The notes: a model not told the origin generated them from the sequence alone. Positions 11,001 to 22,348 are shown, counted from the stretch's first letter. The stretch is DNA of 64,000 nt from Neocallimastix lanati (nom. inval.) (GCA_016946835.1 JACVTC010000221.1:96333-160332); one strand, 5' to 3'. Translations and numbers: made by a program.

Positions 11001-12081
11001 TGTTATTTTTAAAATCGATATAAGGATTGTGCTTAGAAAGCCAATCTCTTCCGAGGATTCCACTAATTCCATTAAGTTGTAAGTTCCCCACAAGAAATTC
11101 ATATTTCTCTTCGTGATCTAAGAATTTAATTTTTACTGGTTTTGTTACTTGCTTAATAGTCATACTCTTACTATTAGGCAATTGGATGTTTATGGGAGAA
11201 GTAAGTCCTGAAGTCGGGATCCTATTAGCAATTATGAAGTTCTTACACATAAAGCTTTTGGCTGATCCAGAATCAATAAGAAAGTTTATTTTTTGTTTTC
11301 GTTCGTTTAAAAGAATTACAAACGTAGTAACCATAGTAGTTGACTTGTCCGGAGTGTAGTTTGCAGAGAGGACTTCTTTCTTCTGTTTATTGTTAAATTT
11401 TGATTTAAAGAAGTTTTTATTACTTGTCTTATTTAACTCATATTTCTTTCTTCCAAAAGTTTTACTTTTTCTTCTAGGATCTTCAGAGCTACAACCTCTT
11501 AAACTATTTTCGATGTAGCATTTCTTATCAATGTTTATTATTATATTGGTTGCCTCAAATAAAGTCTTTGGGTTTTTTACTTTATCAAATTCATCTCTGA
11601 CTTGATCTATTAGTCCCTTTCCAATAATATCTATAAAGACACTATCTGGCCATCCCAGTCTTGAAGCAATTTTTCTAAATTCGATGGTATATTCTGCGGC
11701 TTTCCCCAACTTTTGTTGTTGTAAGTTTATAAGTTTATTTATAAGAATATATTTTTGTTTCTTTTCGTTTCCGGAGTCAAAATTTTCAAGTAAGAGATTT
11801 TTGAATTCTTCATACTTTAAAGTGCTCAGGGTACCATCCACAAGCAAAGATAACCCCCATTTCTTTGCAAGTCCTCCTAACTTATTAATTACATAAGTAT
11901 TTTTGGTTTCATCTGACAGGAAAGAATTTGGATGGTCGGCAAAGAAATTTTCGCTCTGTATAATTGTTTCTAAAACACTTCCATTGTTCTTCTTCTCACT
12001 TTCCTTTAGTAGCATCCCTCCAGGTGAGAAAAAGGTAGGAACGAACTCTGTTATAGCCTCAATGAACTTAGAAGCATCCAC
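8092..12081 (-). CDS. E1 Gag-Pol polyprotein (start region broken)
   Basis: A single 1,329-codon frame. Residues 1-200 are Gag-like with no CCHC knuckle. An aspartic protease motif LIDSGSA lies near residue 270. Reverse transcriptase has YLDDIII near 624. RNase H has ETDAS near 770. Integrase follows, with the HHCC zinc module ending CETCGRC near 1017, catalytic GVDF near 1047, SDHGSQF near 1108, and E of QIERAN near 1143. A GPY/F module (LGPFRI, then HPIFHISQLEPY) lies near 1277; no chromodomain follows. The listed first codon is GTG within a continuous frame, not a real start. The original ATG is at 12211 but is separated by a 79-bp tandem duplication that shifts frame. TAA stop at 8092-8094. 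Confidence 0.9.
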   Translation of the reverse strand: MDASKFIEAITEFVPTFFSPGGMLLKESEKKNNGSVLETIIQSENFFADHPNSFLSDETKNTYVINKLGGLAKKWGLSLLVDGTLSTLKYEEFKNLLLENFDSGNEKKQKYILINKLINLQQQKLGKAAEYTIEFRKIASRLGWPDSVFIDIIGKGLIDQVRDEFDKVKNPKTLFEATNIIINIDKKCYIENSLRGCSSEDPRRKSKTFGRKKYELNKTSNKNFFKSKFNNKQKKEVLSANYTPDKSTTMVTTFVILLNERKQKINFLIDSGSAKSFMCKNFIIANRIPTSGLTSPINIQLPNSKSMTIKQVTKPVKIKFLDHEEKYEFLVGNLQLNGISGILGRDWLSKHNPYIDFKNNKIYFLERFCSNHCPSAKGNKFVFHSSEVAAPMVDDTTDSIIPSSISEDELYENDICGAMPEIKKEVSRTEKIINKYYKYLTLVFKKQEADKLPPHRPYDISIDLIPGSQLYFGPIYSLSQVEMSALKDYIKENIIKGFIRKSRSPAGAPILFVRKPDGTLRLCADYRRLNAVTIRNSYPLPRINDLIEAFKGSKIFSKLDLRSAYNLVRVKEGHEYLTAFRTPIGHFEYLVMPFGLRNAPSVFQHFIQDVLGELIGDHVQVYLDDIIIYSNNLEDHIVHVKNVLSLLIKNGLYVKKEKCEFHVKETTFLGFTISVNGLTMDQNKVKSIIEWPTPKNVKELQSFLGLCNFYRRFIKNFAEIMEPLRILLKKNSEYIWNDQAENAFKNLKKSFLSNEILIFPDYNKEFIVETDASNYAIGCVLSQISENDQLLHPIAFYSRSLNSNEKNYTIYDKELLAVITAFDVWRHHLEGAKYPIQVITDHKNLLYLKKPQHLNQRQIRWSLFLSKFDFRISYRPGTKSGKPDSLSRRPDYQENNSPIACAIPNDNPICCTAYEKIDKLIDLQKQDKFCKETMSKLKSKSKEIKSSLFSLIRGVLHFQGRIIVPSLLRTKILQSFHDSPLGGHQGIHKTMDKLKRYYWWPNMRKDVENYILSCETCGRCKTRRHKPYGKLLPLPVPKKPWEIIGVDFIVSLPSSQDCSCIMVVSDHLTKMIHLVPCSDVPSADLTAKLLLFNVFRYHGFPKTSVSDHGSQFSSEFWTSLCSALHIQPNLATAHHQQSNGQIERANAVVEQYLRCYCSSAQNEWCYYLPLCEFAYNNSLHQSIGVSPFYANFGFNPNSIIDSPPILLKDNASVLTRDWSAHFQSLQAHLVKAKEDFKKYNDLKKQHGPNFNINDKVWLKRYYFTNEPAKKLASQYLGPFRITEKLKRMNYRLELPSNLHLHPIFHISQLEPYVERNQDLKEHSNYGNTS

Positions 12082-12193
12082 ATTTTTATTTATTTTGCTT
12101 ATTTCTTCCTTTTGTAGGAACGAACTCTGTTATAGCCTCAATGAACTTAGAAGCATCCACATTTTTATTTATTTTGCTTATTTCTTCCTTTTG
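12036..12193 (-). repeat. 79-bp tandem duplication in the E1 gag start
   Basis: Bases 12036-12114 repeat as 12115-12193 (both start TAGGAACGAACTCTG on the plus strand). Because 79 is not a multiple of three, reading from the natural ATG at 12211 leaves the gag frame after the first unit and meets TAA a few codons later. The region from 12194 to 12453 is the leader, with a T run and ATT repeats. Confidence 0.92.
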
Positions 12194-12453
12194 GTTCTCA
12201 GTAGTTTCCATATCTTATAATTATTTTTTTTTTTTTTTTTGAAATTAATTATTTATTAATTTATTTATCTAGATTCAAAATTATCTAAAATATATTGTTA
12301 GAGCAGTATATTATATAAAATTTTTTTTTTATTATTATTATTATAATTATTACTATTTTATCTATTATTATTACTATTATTATTATTATTTCTATTATTA
12401 TTATTACTATTTCTATTATTATTATTACTATATTTTTTTTTTTTTTTATAAAG

Positions 12454-12465
12454 AAGAGTTATTAT
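12454..12465 (-). promoter_or_regulatory. E1 primer-binding site, self-complementary to the LTR
   Basis: On the element strand the first 12 bases after the 5' LTR are ATAATAACTCTT. This is the exact complement of AAGAGTTATTAT at 12730-12719 inside the LTR, the predicted 5' end of the transcript. There is no TGG start for a tRNA 3' CCA. Tf1 primes its own reverse transcription this way, with its first 11 nt on an adjacent PBS. Confidence 0.8.
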
Positions 12466-13396
12466 TGTAAAGAATTAAATTTAAACTTAATTAAATTTAA
12501 CCCTTTTCTACAATTAATACTAATATTAATCGAGAAATTAAAAAAAAAAGAAAATACTTAACGAAACTTAAAATAGGGTAGGAGTTTATTATAAGAGATT
12601 AGTTCAAATAAAATTTTTATTAAAATATTTTTTGTTAAAAATAATTTTTATTTAGATTTTTGTTATTTTTAAAAAATTAAAAATTTATTTTGTTTATTAT
12701 TATAATTGTATTCTTATAATAATAACTCTTGATTTTCAAAATAAAGAAAATCAAGAATTATTTATAGTAAAGTTCCAAATCTTAATGAATAACTTTTTAG
12801 GAAAAGATTTGGGAGAAAAACCTAAAAAGTTTAATGATCAATTATTAATAAAATTGATCATATGTTAATTGAATAAAAACCGATATTTTCCAATCGGAAA
12901 ACTTCAATTAACATTTATTTTATTTAAACAATGTCAATTATACATGACATTGTTTTATTTTAATTAATTTTTTAAATATTAATTATTCTTTTTTCATTTG
13001 ATTTGTTACATTATGATTTTAATATAATTTTATAATTATTTCTAAATTATAATTCTATAATTTATATTAGATTTGTTTAAAATTATATTAATGTAACAAT
13101 TATTTGAATTAAAACTTAACATATAATTATCAAATGAATTTTAACAAATATAAAAAATATTAATGTTTAATTATTTTAATATTATTAATTAATACAATGA
13201 TAAAGAATAATAATTTTACAATATTAATTTTAAATTATTAATAATAATTTTATATTAAAAATATTTTATAATAAAGTTAATAAATTTTATTAAATAATTA
13301 TTATTTTATTTAATAAAGATTAATAATTATTTTTTATTTTAATAAAGATTAATAATTATTTTTTATTTTAATAAAAATTAATTATTATTCTTTACA
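12466..13396 (-). repeat. E1 5' LTR
   Basis: 931 bp, matching 7152-8082 without net insertion or deletion. It is the promoter-bearing copy, with the core listed at 12719-12767. It is followed by GTTTT (13397-13401), the right target copy. Confidence 0.92.
12719..12767 (-). promoter_or_regulatory. E1 core promoter: TATA box, hairpin and self-primer
   Basis: On the minus strand TATAAATA begins at 12766. A 10-bp perfect inverted repeat follows (CTTGATTTTC at 12755-12746, GAAAATCAAG at 12737-12728, 8-base loop). AAGAGTTATTAT starts at 12730, 36 nt after the TATA box. That is a normal TATA-to-start distance, so the primer would be the first bases of the RNA. The start site is inferred. Confidence 0.7.
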
Positions 13397-13401
13397 GTTT
13401 T

Positions 13402-14500
13402 GATACGGGATGAATAAATAAATATAAAAATTAATAAATTTAGAAAAATAATGTTAAGATAATAACTGAATTTCAATTCAATTTCAATTTCGATAATTCA
13501 GTTATTTGAATTTCAATATTAATAAATAATAATAATATAATAATTATTATTAAATTAACTTTATTAAAATATTTAGGAATTAGTCTAGGCCAACTAATTA
13601 CTAAATATTATTAATATATTGAATTTAATATATATTAAATAATGTAAACACGTGATTGTCATATTAAATTAATTTCTACATATTATATTCTTATATTTTA
13701 TTTATATTAAATATTTATATTACTATCTTACTTTATATTAACAATATCAAACTTATATTAATATTATTTGCATATTCATATTAATAATTAATATTTTAAT
13801 AATTAATTATTTTATATAAATACATGTTTAAATCTTTTGATTAATCCTTTGTAGGATTATTGTAATTTAAATTATAGTAATAACTATATAAAATAATAAT
13901 GTAATAAAATATTATTAAAATTAAATAAAATTTATATTTTAAATAAAAACTTAATTATAAAATTTACTAATAACAATATGTTTAAATAAGAGTAAAATTA
14001 AATTATTAATTAATTACTATAATTTGGCATCTTGACCTAATCGTTAAGACCAAATTATCTAAAAACTTTGACAAATAATAAAATAAATTTTAATTAAAGT
14101 TAAAATAAAAATTATATAGTTTAAAATAATAATAAACAATAAAAAAAAATTAAAAATAAATAAATTAAAATAAGAATTATTAAGAAAAAAAAATATTTTA
14201 GAGGTAGAGAAAATAAATATAATTAAAAGGTCTTAGAGAGAGGCCTTAATTGAGATTTTTAGTTAGTAATAATTAGTAAAATAAAATAATAAAAGTAATG
14301 TTAAAAATGAAATTAATGTAAAATTTAAATAATTATAAATAAAGTATTAAATAAATAATAATAAAATATTTAAGTTTTATTTAATATAATTATTGTGTTA
14401 AAATTATTAATTGTTTTATTAGAATATGTTAATTTTCCTCAAATAAAATATTACAAGTCCCATAAAAGTATACGATTATAAAAATATCGTATCAGTTGTG
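13402..14500. other. Nested, decayed LTR sequence (family B-like) holding LTR D3
   Basis: The stretch starts GATACGGGATG, similar to GATACGG in the B LTR at 1209. It is interrupted by the complete D3 LTR (13452-14073) and ends ...ATCGTATCAG before LTR A2. I find no coding frame. It looks like an older LTR insertion later hit by two younger ones. Confidence 0.45.
13452..14073 (+). repeat. Solo LTR, family D, copy D3
   Basis: 622 bp with ends TGTTAAGAT...ACTTTGACA. It is the reverse complement of the LTRs at 50927 and 53771. Flanks are AATAA on both sides (13447-13451, 14074-14078), a 5-bp target duplication, though low-complexity. On this strand it carries TATATAAATA followed by TTTGTAGGATTATTG, the same promoter/primer core as D2. 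Confidence 0.8.
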
Positions 14501-15465
14501 TGTAAGAAATAATAATTATTTACTAATAAATAATTATTATTTCTTAGTCTTTATAATTATTGATAATAATTATAAATTTATTTAAATTATAATTAATTCA
14601 TACATTGAGATATTATTATCAAATTTATTATAATTGTAATTATTCATACACTTAAATAATATTAGAAAATTTATTTAAATAATTATTATATGTACACTTA
14701 TTAATATTATTAATTTTATTTAGTTATTCATTTAATTATCAAGTTAATGTAAACATTAGTTTTATTTATTTTTTACATTGTACATTTAAAAGAACAATTA
14801 ATAAGTTTCTGTATTTTTTATAATTCTGTATTCTAGTTTAAAGATAGTTTTATGTTAATAAGTTTAGATTATATTTTAAAAATAATATTTAGAAAAATAG
14901 AATAATTTAGATCATTTCGGTTATTATTGATTTTTCCTTTTATTTGATGATCTAAATTAAAATTTAGGAAATCGATATATTAAGGTTTTATCCAAATATA
15001 AAATAATATATTTGGTTTTACTTAATATATACGATGATCGATATGAATAGAATATCGATCAAAAAACTTATCTAGTTTTTTCTTCTAATCTTTTTCTAGA
15101 TAAGATATTTTTTAAGATTAGAAAACCCTTTTTATTTAACCTTATTTCCATAAAAAATATAAATAAGGCTCTTGATTTCCCTTTAAGAAATCAAGAGTTA
15201 TTATTATAAAAATATAGTTATAATAATAGCAATTTTATATTTTAAACTTTAATAAATTAATAAAACATTTTATTCAAAAACATATTTTTAAAACCAAATT
15301 TATCCAAATATTCCTTCTTTTACTTTTTGTGTTGTTATTATAATTAATTTTATAATAAACTCTCTTTTTAGGTAAAATTTTTATTTTTATTTTATTTCTC
15401 AACTTAATGAATTAGTCATTAAGTTGAAGTTAATAATCATATTTAGTAATAGTATGATTATTACA
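14501..15465 (+). repeat. Solo LTR, family A, copy A2
   Basis: 965 bp from TGTAAGAAATAA to ATGATTATTACA. It has a perfect target duplication TTGTG (14496-14500 and 15466-15470), so it is a clean solo LTR left by LTR-LTR recombination. The core AAATAAGGCTCTTGA ... AAGAGTTATTATTAT lies near 15163-15205. Confidence 0.88.
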
Positions 15466-16985
15466 TTGTGATACCATACCACCATAAATACCATAATTTA
15501 GTAAAATTTAAGTTAGTGAAATCTTATTGGTTAATAATAATTTAGTAATAATATATATAGTTAGTAAATAATAATAGTTTAAAGAATGGTTCTTTTATTA
15601 ATATTAATTTAGTTTTATTAATAATTTAACCTATAAACATGTTTATTAGTATAGTTTAGTGTAGTTTTATATTTAGTTTACATTAATAGCATAAGAGATT
15701 TTAGTAATTAATTATATTTTATTGAATGATTTAATTATATTTTAACTAGTTAACAAATATTTATATTGATGATGTATTTTTATTGATGAATGATAATAAA
15801 TAAATAAAATAAATAAACTAAATATTAAAGTGTGAATATTATTATTGTGTGTATTATTCTATATAATATTAGAATATATTATTTTGTCAATTATTCCCTA
15901 CTGTTATCGTCCAAATAAAATAAAATAAATATTGATATTGATGTTTAATAAAAATATAGTATCAGTTGATAAATAATCAAATTATAAAATTAAAATAAAT
16001 AATAAATAATGAATTCTTATTTAACTTAACCCAAAAATTAATTCTTTTAGAAGTCCCGAAATCAATTTAAGAAAATTAATAAAAAGAAATAAATGAAAAT
16101 AAAAATAATAATAATTTAATTAATCGTTAACCATTTTAATTAAAACTAAAATAAATTAATAATTAATATTCTTATAAAATTATAAAATTATAAATAAACA
16201 AAATAATAAACAATTTTAATAAATTGTAAATAATAAATAAACAAACTTATAAACTTTTCAAAATTAATATTAAATAGTTAAATAATTTTTAAATTACCTT
16301 TTATTTAAAATAATTAATATTTTATTTATTATATAACTCAACCTTTATAAACAAATTATAATTAAAACTTGTTTATTTTAATACCTTATTTGTAAATATT
16401 TATAACAATTATTTATTTTATTTATTTTATTTATTTTATTTGTTTATAAATGTAAATAGTTTAAAATTATTGAAAAATATAAAAGCATATAAATATTTCT
16501 TTTAAATTATTCTTTATTATTAATAATTTCAATAAATGATTTTTTTATATTTTATTAGTTATTAATAATCAAATTATGATTATTAATAATTTCAATAAAT
16601 TATTTTACATATTTTATTAGTTTATTAATTGTTAATAATCAAATTTTTATTATTAAAATTTAAATAAATTATTATAAATAATAAATATTTTATTTTATTA
16701 GTTTTAAGAATTATTTTTCTTTTATTAAATTAAATAAAATTAATAATTAAATAAATAAATATTAATATTAGAATAAAATAATATTTTTAATAAAACAAAT
16801 TTTGTGTTCTAATAAAACATATTTATTTTAAATTTTCTTTAAATTTTTCTTAAAATTTTCTTAGAATTTATACGCTTATTCACTTCTACAAAATTTAGTT
16901 TTTGTAGTTTAAGAATATCCGGTATAAATCACTGTTATGTTGTAAGAATCTATAATTATTTTTAAATAAAATAATTATATTTTTT
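15466..16985. other. Continuation of nested LTR sequence and AT-rich spacer
   Basis: After LTR A2 the interrupted older repeat resumes (TTGTGATACCATACCACC). Near 15840-15965 it contains B-family sequence (AGAATATATTATTTTGTCA, then ATAGTATCAG). No gene is seen from 15966 to 16940. Bases 16941-16985 (TGTAAGAATCTATAATTATT) are the first 45 bp of an A-family LTR, cut by the C1 LTR. Confidence 0.45.
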
Positions 16986-18500
16986 TGTCACGAATACTAG
17001 TGGATTTGAAGTTAAAGTTCACTATTATATCAACTGAAATTTAATTTAATTATTGACAAAAATTATTTTAATTTGATTTTAATTATACAAATAATATTAG
17101 AAACATTAAATAATTAGAAACCAAAGGGTTTAGACTTATTTATTAAATGTTAAAATATTCACATTTTATTTTATATTTTTATATTATTAATATTATACTT
17201 TTATATTCTTATATTATTATCAATATTATATTCTTATCTTATATTAATATTTTATTCTTATATTTTTATGTTGTGTAACATTTATCTATGTGTATTAATT
17301 CATAGAATTATCATATGATTAAATATGTAATTTTTACTATAAAAATAATTATTTTTATTATCTTAAAAAAATGAGTTCTTTACATTAATAAAATTTATGT
17401 ATTAAATAAATACAAAAATAAATAAAGTTTATTATAAAAAACACACATACTTTTCTCATTAAAGATAATTTAATTTAATTTAACCCTTAAGAATTTGATA
17501 AAAATAACATGAAGAAAAACAACGATAACTCAACAAATAATGGAAATATTGTATTGATATACCCGCTAAAATTATATCCATTGGAAAGCTACGGACGAGA
17601 ACTACAACATATGTTAATATCAACCTTATTGGACAACTAGATAACGAGATATTGGACTTTAAAGATATTTAAATATAAAAATATAATTTAATTATTAAAT
17701 TAAGACCCTAAATTATTAATTAAGAAATTTATATTAGATAAATCTCTTAACTTGGAAATTATATTATTAATTTGTATTATTAATTAAAAATATAGAATTA
17801 ATTATTAGTAATAGTTTTATAATATTTTAAATAAGTTTTATAAGTTTTATATATTTTATCATTATATATTTTATTCAATTATTTCTAAAAGATTCTAAGG
17901 AATTCTTTATCATTCTAAAGATTTCCGAAAGAGAATTTTTAATTAGTTTTAATATTTTATTTTATTTTATTTTATATTTTATTATTAAATTAGTTTTATT
18001 ATTAAATTGTTTTATGAATAATTCATATAGTTATTTTATTAAAAAATTTTTATCAATATTATTTTATTATTATATTTTATATAGTTTATATACATGTATG
18101 AATATATTAAGATTAGAATGTATTATTTAATTATATTGTTAATTATTATTTTAGTTTAGTATAAAAAGGATTTGAAAATTCTATATTTTGAATTCTTTGT
18201 AAGATTATTACTTTAAACTATTAACATAAAGTTAATAAATTAATTATAACAATAAATATTTCTTTGTATTAATCTTAGTTAATTTTATTATTAAAATATA
18301 TATTAAATAAAGTTCTAATAAAACATAAATCTTAAATATTGAAATCTTAATTATAAAAATCTGTGTGTGTTATTTATTATTTAAATTTAATTAATTGTTA
18401 TAATTAATAGGAACATCTTGACCTGACCAATTTAACCCAAACTAGGAAAGATATAGCAAGAATCTTACCTAATCAATCAATAAGATTTAACTATAATCTT
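16986..18500 (+). repeat. LTR, family C, copy C1 (right end approximate)
   Basis: It begins TGTCACGAATACTAGTG and runs parallel to the complete C2 LTR (49661-50921), including GGAAAGCTACGGACGAGAAC and TATAAAAAGGATTTG. It differs by a 310-bp insertion (17148-17457). After about 18480 it no longer matches C2, so the right end is decayed or replaced. The core promoter has TATAAAAAGG with TTTGTAAGATTATTA about 36-38 nt downstream. Confidence 0.7.
17148..17457. repeat. 310-bp insertion inside LTR C1 with 6-bp direct repeat
   Basis: C2 reads continuously across this point. In C1 the sequence ATTAAA occurs on both sides (17142-17147, 17458-17463) of a 310-bp AT-rich insert that starts TGTTAAAATATTC and ends CATACTTTTCTC. 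There are no clear terminal inverted repeats and no coding frame. It could be a small non-autonomous element. Confidence 0.55.
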
Positions 18501-18693
18501 TTACCTATTTAAAAACTATTAATATAAGATTTAATATAAAAATATAAAGTTTAATATAATTTTTGATTTAATTTTTAATCTTTGAATTTAAAAATTTATT
18601 AAAGTACAAAAAATAATAATGTACACATAATGTATTAGAAATAAATCGTAGATTTAATTAGGAATGCATTATTTAGTACATTCTTATCATTCC
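18501..18693. other. AT-rich spacer between LTRs
   Basis: No gene or repeat boundary is visible apart from the ATTCC target copy at 18689-18693. Confidence 0.4.
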
Positions 18694-19650
18694 TGTAATA
18701 ATTTAATTATAAAATTAATTAGAATTAAATTATTGACTACAACTTAATAATAACTAAATAATAATTATTATTAAATTGAGAAAACAAAAAAGATAAATAT
18801 ACTTATCTTCTACATGAAAGAGTTTATTATAACTAATTATAATAAACTAATAACACAGAATTGTCAAAGAGAAAAGATTACTTTATTTTATTTTTAAATT
18901 TGTTTTTTATTAAAACTTACTTTATTAAAATAGAAATATAAAATATTTATTAATGTTATTACTATATTATAATTGTTATAATAATAACTCTTGATTTCTC
19001 AAAGAGAATTCAAGAGCCTTATTTATACTTTTTTGAAAAATAAGGTTAAATTAAAAAATGTTTTCTAATCTTAACAAATCTCTTATCTAGGAAAAGATTA
19101 GAGAGAAAAACCTAGATAAGACTTTTGATCGATATTCTATCCATATCGATCATCGTATCAATTAGGTAAAACCAATTACTTTTAAAAAGTGATTGGGAAA
19201 AACCCTAATTGACCGATTAGCTAATCTAATTTAATTGATCGAAAATAAAAGAATAAAATAATAAAAAATATTTCGACCATAAAATCATAAATTTACAAAT
19301 AAGGAAAATAACATAATAATGATATTAATAAACAAAATACAGAATACATTATTAAGTACATATTAGAATACATAATATATTTGTTTACAATTTAATTAAA
19401 TAAATAAACTAAGACTAATAAATTTAATAATTAAATGTATAATTAAATAAACTATAATTATTTATAAATGTATAAATAATAATTAATTAAATAAATTTGT
19501 TGTATTAAATTAATGATTATTTAATATTGAGTTTAATAAATTATTAATAAAATTTAAATTAATAAATATTATATAATTAAATAAAGTTATAATTATAACT
19601 TAACTAAGAAAATATAATTATTTTATTAAAAATAATTATAGATTCTTACA
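18694..19650 (-). repeat. Solo LTR, family A, copy A3
   Basis: 957 bp, TGTAATAATTTAATT ... TATAGATTCTTACA, minus orientation. It has a perfect target duplication ATTCC (18689-18693 and 19651-19655). The core is on the minus strand near 18978-19035, with GTATAAATAAGGCTCTTGA then AAGAGTTATTATTATAA. Confidence 0.88.
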
Positions 19651-20367
19651 ATTCCATGATATGGGCACAGATCACACACAATATTTTAAAAACACAATAT
19701 TAAATATTATAAATAAATTTTTATTAGTTTAAAAGTATTTTATAAATTTTTATTTTATTTTTTTTTTTTTTGTTCTTTTTCAAAAGAAAGAAAATTTTTT
19801 TCTTTTATAGTTTTTTACATGAATCTTGAATTTAACATTAACATATACATTTATTTATATTATTCTATTATGAATATTATTTTAATATTAATATATTTTA
19901 GAATTAACCTATTCTAAAGTATCTATTTTAAAATATAGTTGTATAATTATTAATGATTTATTTATATTTAAAATTTTAACTATCTATTCTAATAATGTTT
20001 TAATTTATCAATTAATATATAATTTAATATTCTTGTAAATTATTAATATTATATTCTCATAAAGTTTATTATTGTAAAAAGAATACAGAAAATAATAATC
20101 TATTTTAGAGAAAACAATAAAAATAATAGTTAGTATTGTCAATCGATTTAATTTTATACAGAATTAAATATTTCTGTATTTATTTCATTAAAAACAATTT
20201 ATAGATAATTATTTTTATTATAAATAATTTTATAATAAATAAATTTTTTTTTATTATAACTATTTTAATTTTAAATAATTTCATTATTATAAACATTTTA
20301 TATTTTTTTCTTTTTATCATTTTTATGTATGCTTATTTGAAGTAAATAAGCTAGTTCCAGATCATCC
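19651..20367. other. AT-rich interval between LTRs A3 and A4
   Basis: No coding frame is found. It starts ATTCCATGATATGGGCACAGATCACACAC, shown here as two parts: ATTCC target copy, then GC-richer ATGATATGGGCACAG. It ends AGCTAGTTCCAGATCATCC. Probably the host repeat into which A3 and A4 inserted. Confidence 0.4.
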
Positions 20368-21236
20368 TGTAATAATCATACTAAGTGCTATCACTTAATA
20401 TGATTATTAACTTCAACTTAACGATTAATTCATTAAGTTGAGAAAATAAAAAAAAAAAGTTTTACCTAAATATTGGTAGAGTTTAATATAAAATTAATTA
20501 TAATAATAACACGAAAAATAAGAAGGAAGAAAGATTTGTATAAATTTAATTTTTTAAAGTATGTTTTTTGAATAAAATATTTTATTAATTTGTTAAAGTT
20601 TAAAATATAAAATTGTTACTATTATAACTATATTTTTATAATAATAACTCTTGATTTCTTAAAGAGAACTCAAGAGCCTTATTTATATTTTTTTGTTAAA
20701 ATAAGGTTAAATAAAAAAGGTTTTTCTAATCTTAACAAATTTCTTATCTAGGAAAAGATTAGACAGAAAAACCTAGATAAGATTTTTGATCGATATTCTA
20801 TCCATATCGATCATCGTATCAATTAGGTAAAACCAATTACTTTTAAGAAGAAATTGGAAAAAACCCTAATTAACCGATTCCTAACCTAATCTAATGATCG
20901 AAAATAAAAGAATAAAATAATTAAAAAATATTTCGATTTTAAAATAATAAATTTACAAAAAAGGAAAATAAAATATTATATAAAATACAGAATACATTAT
21001 TAAATACATAATAGAATACATAATGTGTTTGTTTACAATTTAATTAAATAAATAAACTAAAACTAATAAATTTAATAATTAAATATATAATAAATTATAA
21101 TTATTTATAAATGAATAATTAATAATTAATTAAATAAGATTTTGTTATAATTTAAATTAATTTATAATTATTATCAATAATTATAAAGACTAAGAAATAA
21201 TAATTATTTATTAGTAAATAATTATTATTTCTTACA
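20368..21236 (-). repeat. Solo LTR, family A, copy A4
   Basis: 869 bp, TGTAATAATCATACTAAG ... ATTATTTCTTACA, minus orientation. Its ends match A2 most closely (TGTAAGAAATAATAATT in reverse). Flanks are CATCC on the left and AATCC on the right, four of five bases alike, so the target duplication has probably mutated. The core is near 20638-20690. Confidence 0.82.
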
Positions 21237-22348
21237 AATCCATGATACGATATTATTAAAAGTATCAGTGTTCGGTTGAGCAAGTTGTTTAATTATAAAA
21301 TAATATATTCTAACAGAAGAATTTAATAATAAACACACACTAATAAAATATATAGTAAACAATAATAATTCTTTTGTCGTATTTTAATTTTATTATTTTA
21401 TTTTATATTTAAATATTAATCAATATATTTTATTATTTTAGTTATATTAATACATATTAAATTCTACTAAATTTTATATTAGTTAATTCCTCTGAATAAC
21501 TAATTATTTTCTTTATAACTATAATTATAATAAAATTAAGTTTTCTCTCCTTAATATTAACTTTTTAGTTAGCTCTCTAACTTCCTTCTTAATTTATTAT
21601 TTATTTTCTTCATTTTATATTTCGTTATTTCTCTTAACTCTATTCTATTGGTTAGTTTATCTTATTTAATTTTATTAATACTTATTAATTGTACAAACTC
21701 ATTTATTTACATGTATTAAATTATTTATCTATTATTTAAATTATTTTTATAGTTATTTCTATATTATTTGTAAGTATCGCACCATACATTGTAACAGATA
21801 CATGGTAACTTCAAGCCTATCCAATGATAGTTCTTTGGTTACGTAACGTATCTCTAAACAGCTAGCAATTTCGGCTAATCAAATAAAATCTTTTATTACT
21901 TTCGTACATTAAATTTTATTATTTTATAAATAATTATATAGTTAAATATTTATTTAAATATATTTTATTTAGTGATTAGTAAACTAAGTTAAATTAAATT
22001 ATTTACCAATCATAATATTATTGACATGTATAAATAATAATTGAACTTGTAACTGTAACGCACTAGCGTTACTATTAACGTAAATTGTTATTATAAATAT
22101 TAATATTGATAAATAAAAATATAATTATTAAATAGAAAATATTACTCAGTGTAAGCCCAGTAACTGATAACAAATAGAGTTATAAAGTACTGCGCTATAC
22201 TCTAGTGTAAAAAGAAATAATAATTATAGAATTAATTAATTTAGTGTTTATTATTAACAACTCGAATAGAGAGGTGTTAAGTTATCTTAGCCTTTAGATT
22301 TAATTATTATTAGTTATTTTAGTTAATAATAAACTTACCTTTTACATA
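21237..22348. other. Decayed LTR sequence, B-like
   Basis: It contains GATACGATATTATTAAAAGTATCAG, read as GATACGAT then AAAGTATCAG, as in the sequence flanking A2. It also holds GAACTTGTAACTGTAACG, like the end of LTR B. No coding frame is found. It appears to be an old LTR interrupted by the A-family copies. Confidence 0.4.

Larger units (their letters stand above)
7152..13396 (-). mobile_element. E1: nearly intact Tf1-like Ty3/gypsy retrotransposon
   Basis: This 6,245-bp element has two LTRs of exactly 931 bp (7152-8082 and 12466-13396) at a constant offset of 5,314. Every stretch I compared between them was identical. The 5-bp target duplication GTTTT flanks it (7147-7151 and 13397-13401). 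One long gag-pol frame (8092-12081) is present. The PBS is self-complementary to the LTR rather than TGG-type. Together with a fused Gag-Pol and no zinc knuckle this resembles fission-yeast Tf1. Matching LTRs imply recent insertion, yet a 79-bp tandem duplication breaks the gag start, so this copy should not make a normal polyprotein. It sits 12-16 bp upstream of tRNA-Ser, transcribed in the same direction. Confidence 0.93.

Noticed and set aside
11684-12220. Plus-strand frames opposite E1 gag-pol
   Set aside because: They are shadows of the minus-strand coding frame and its tandem duplication.
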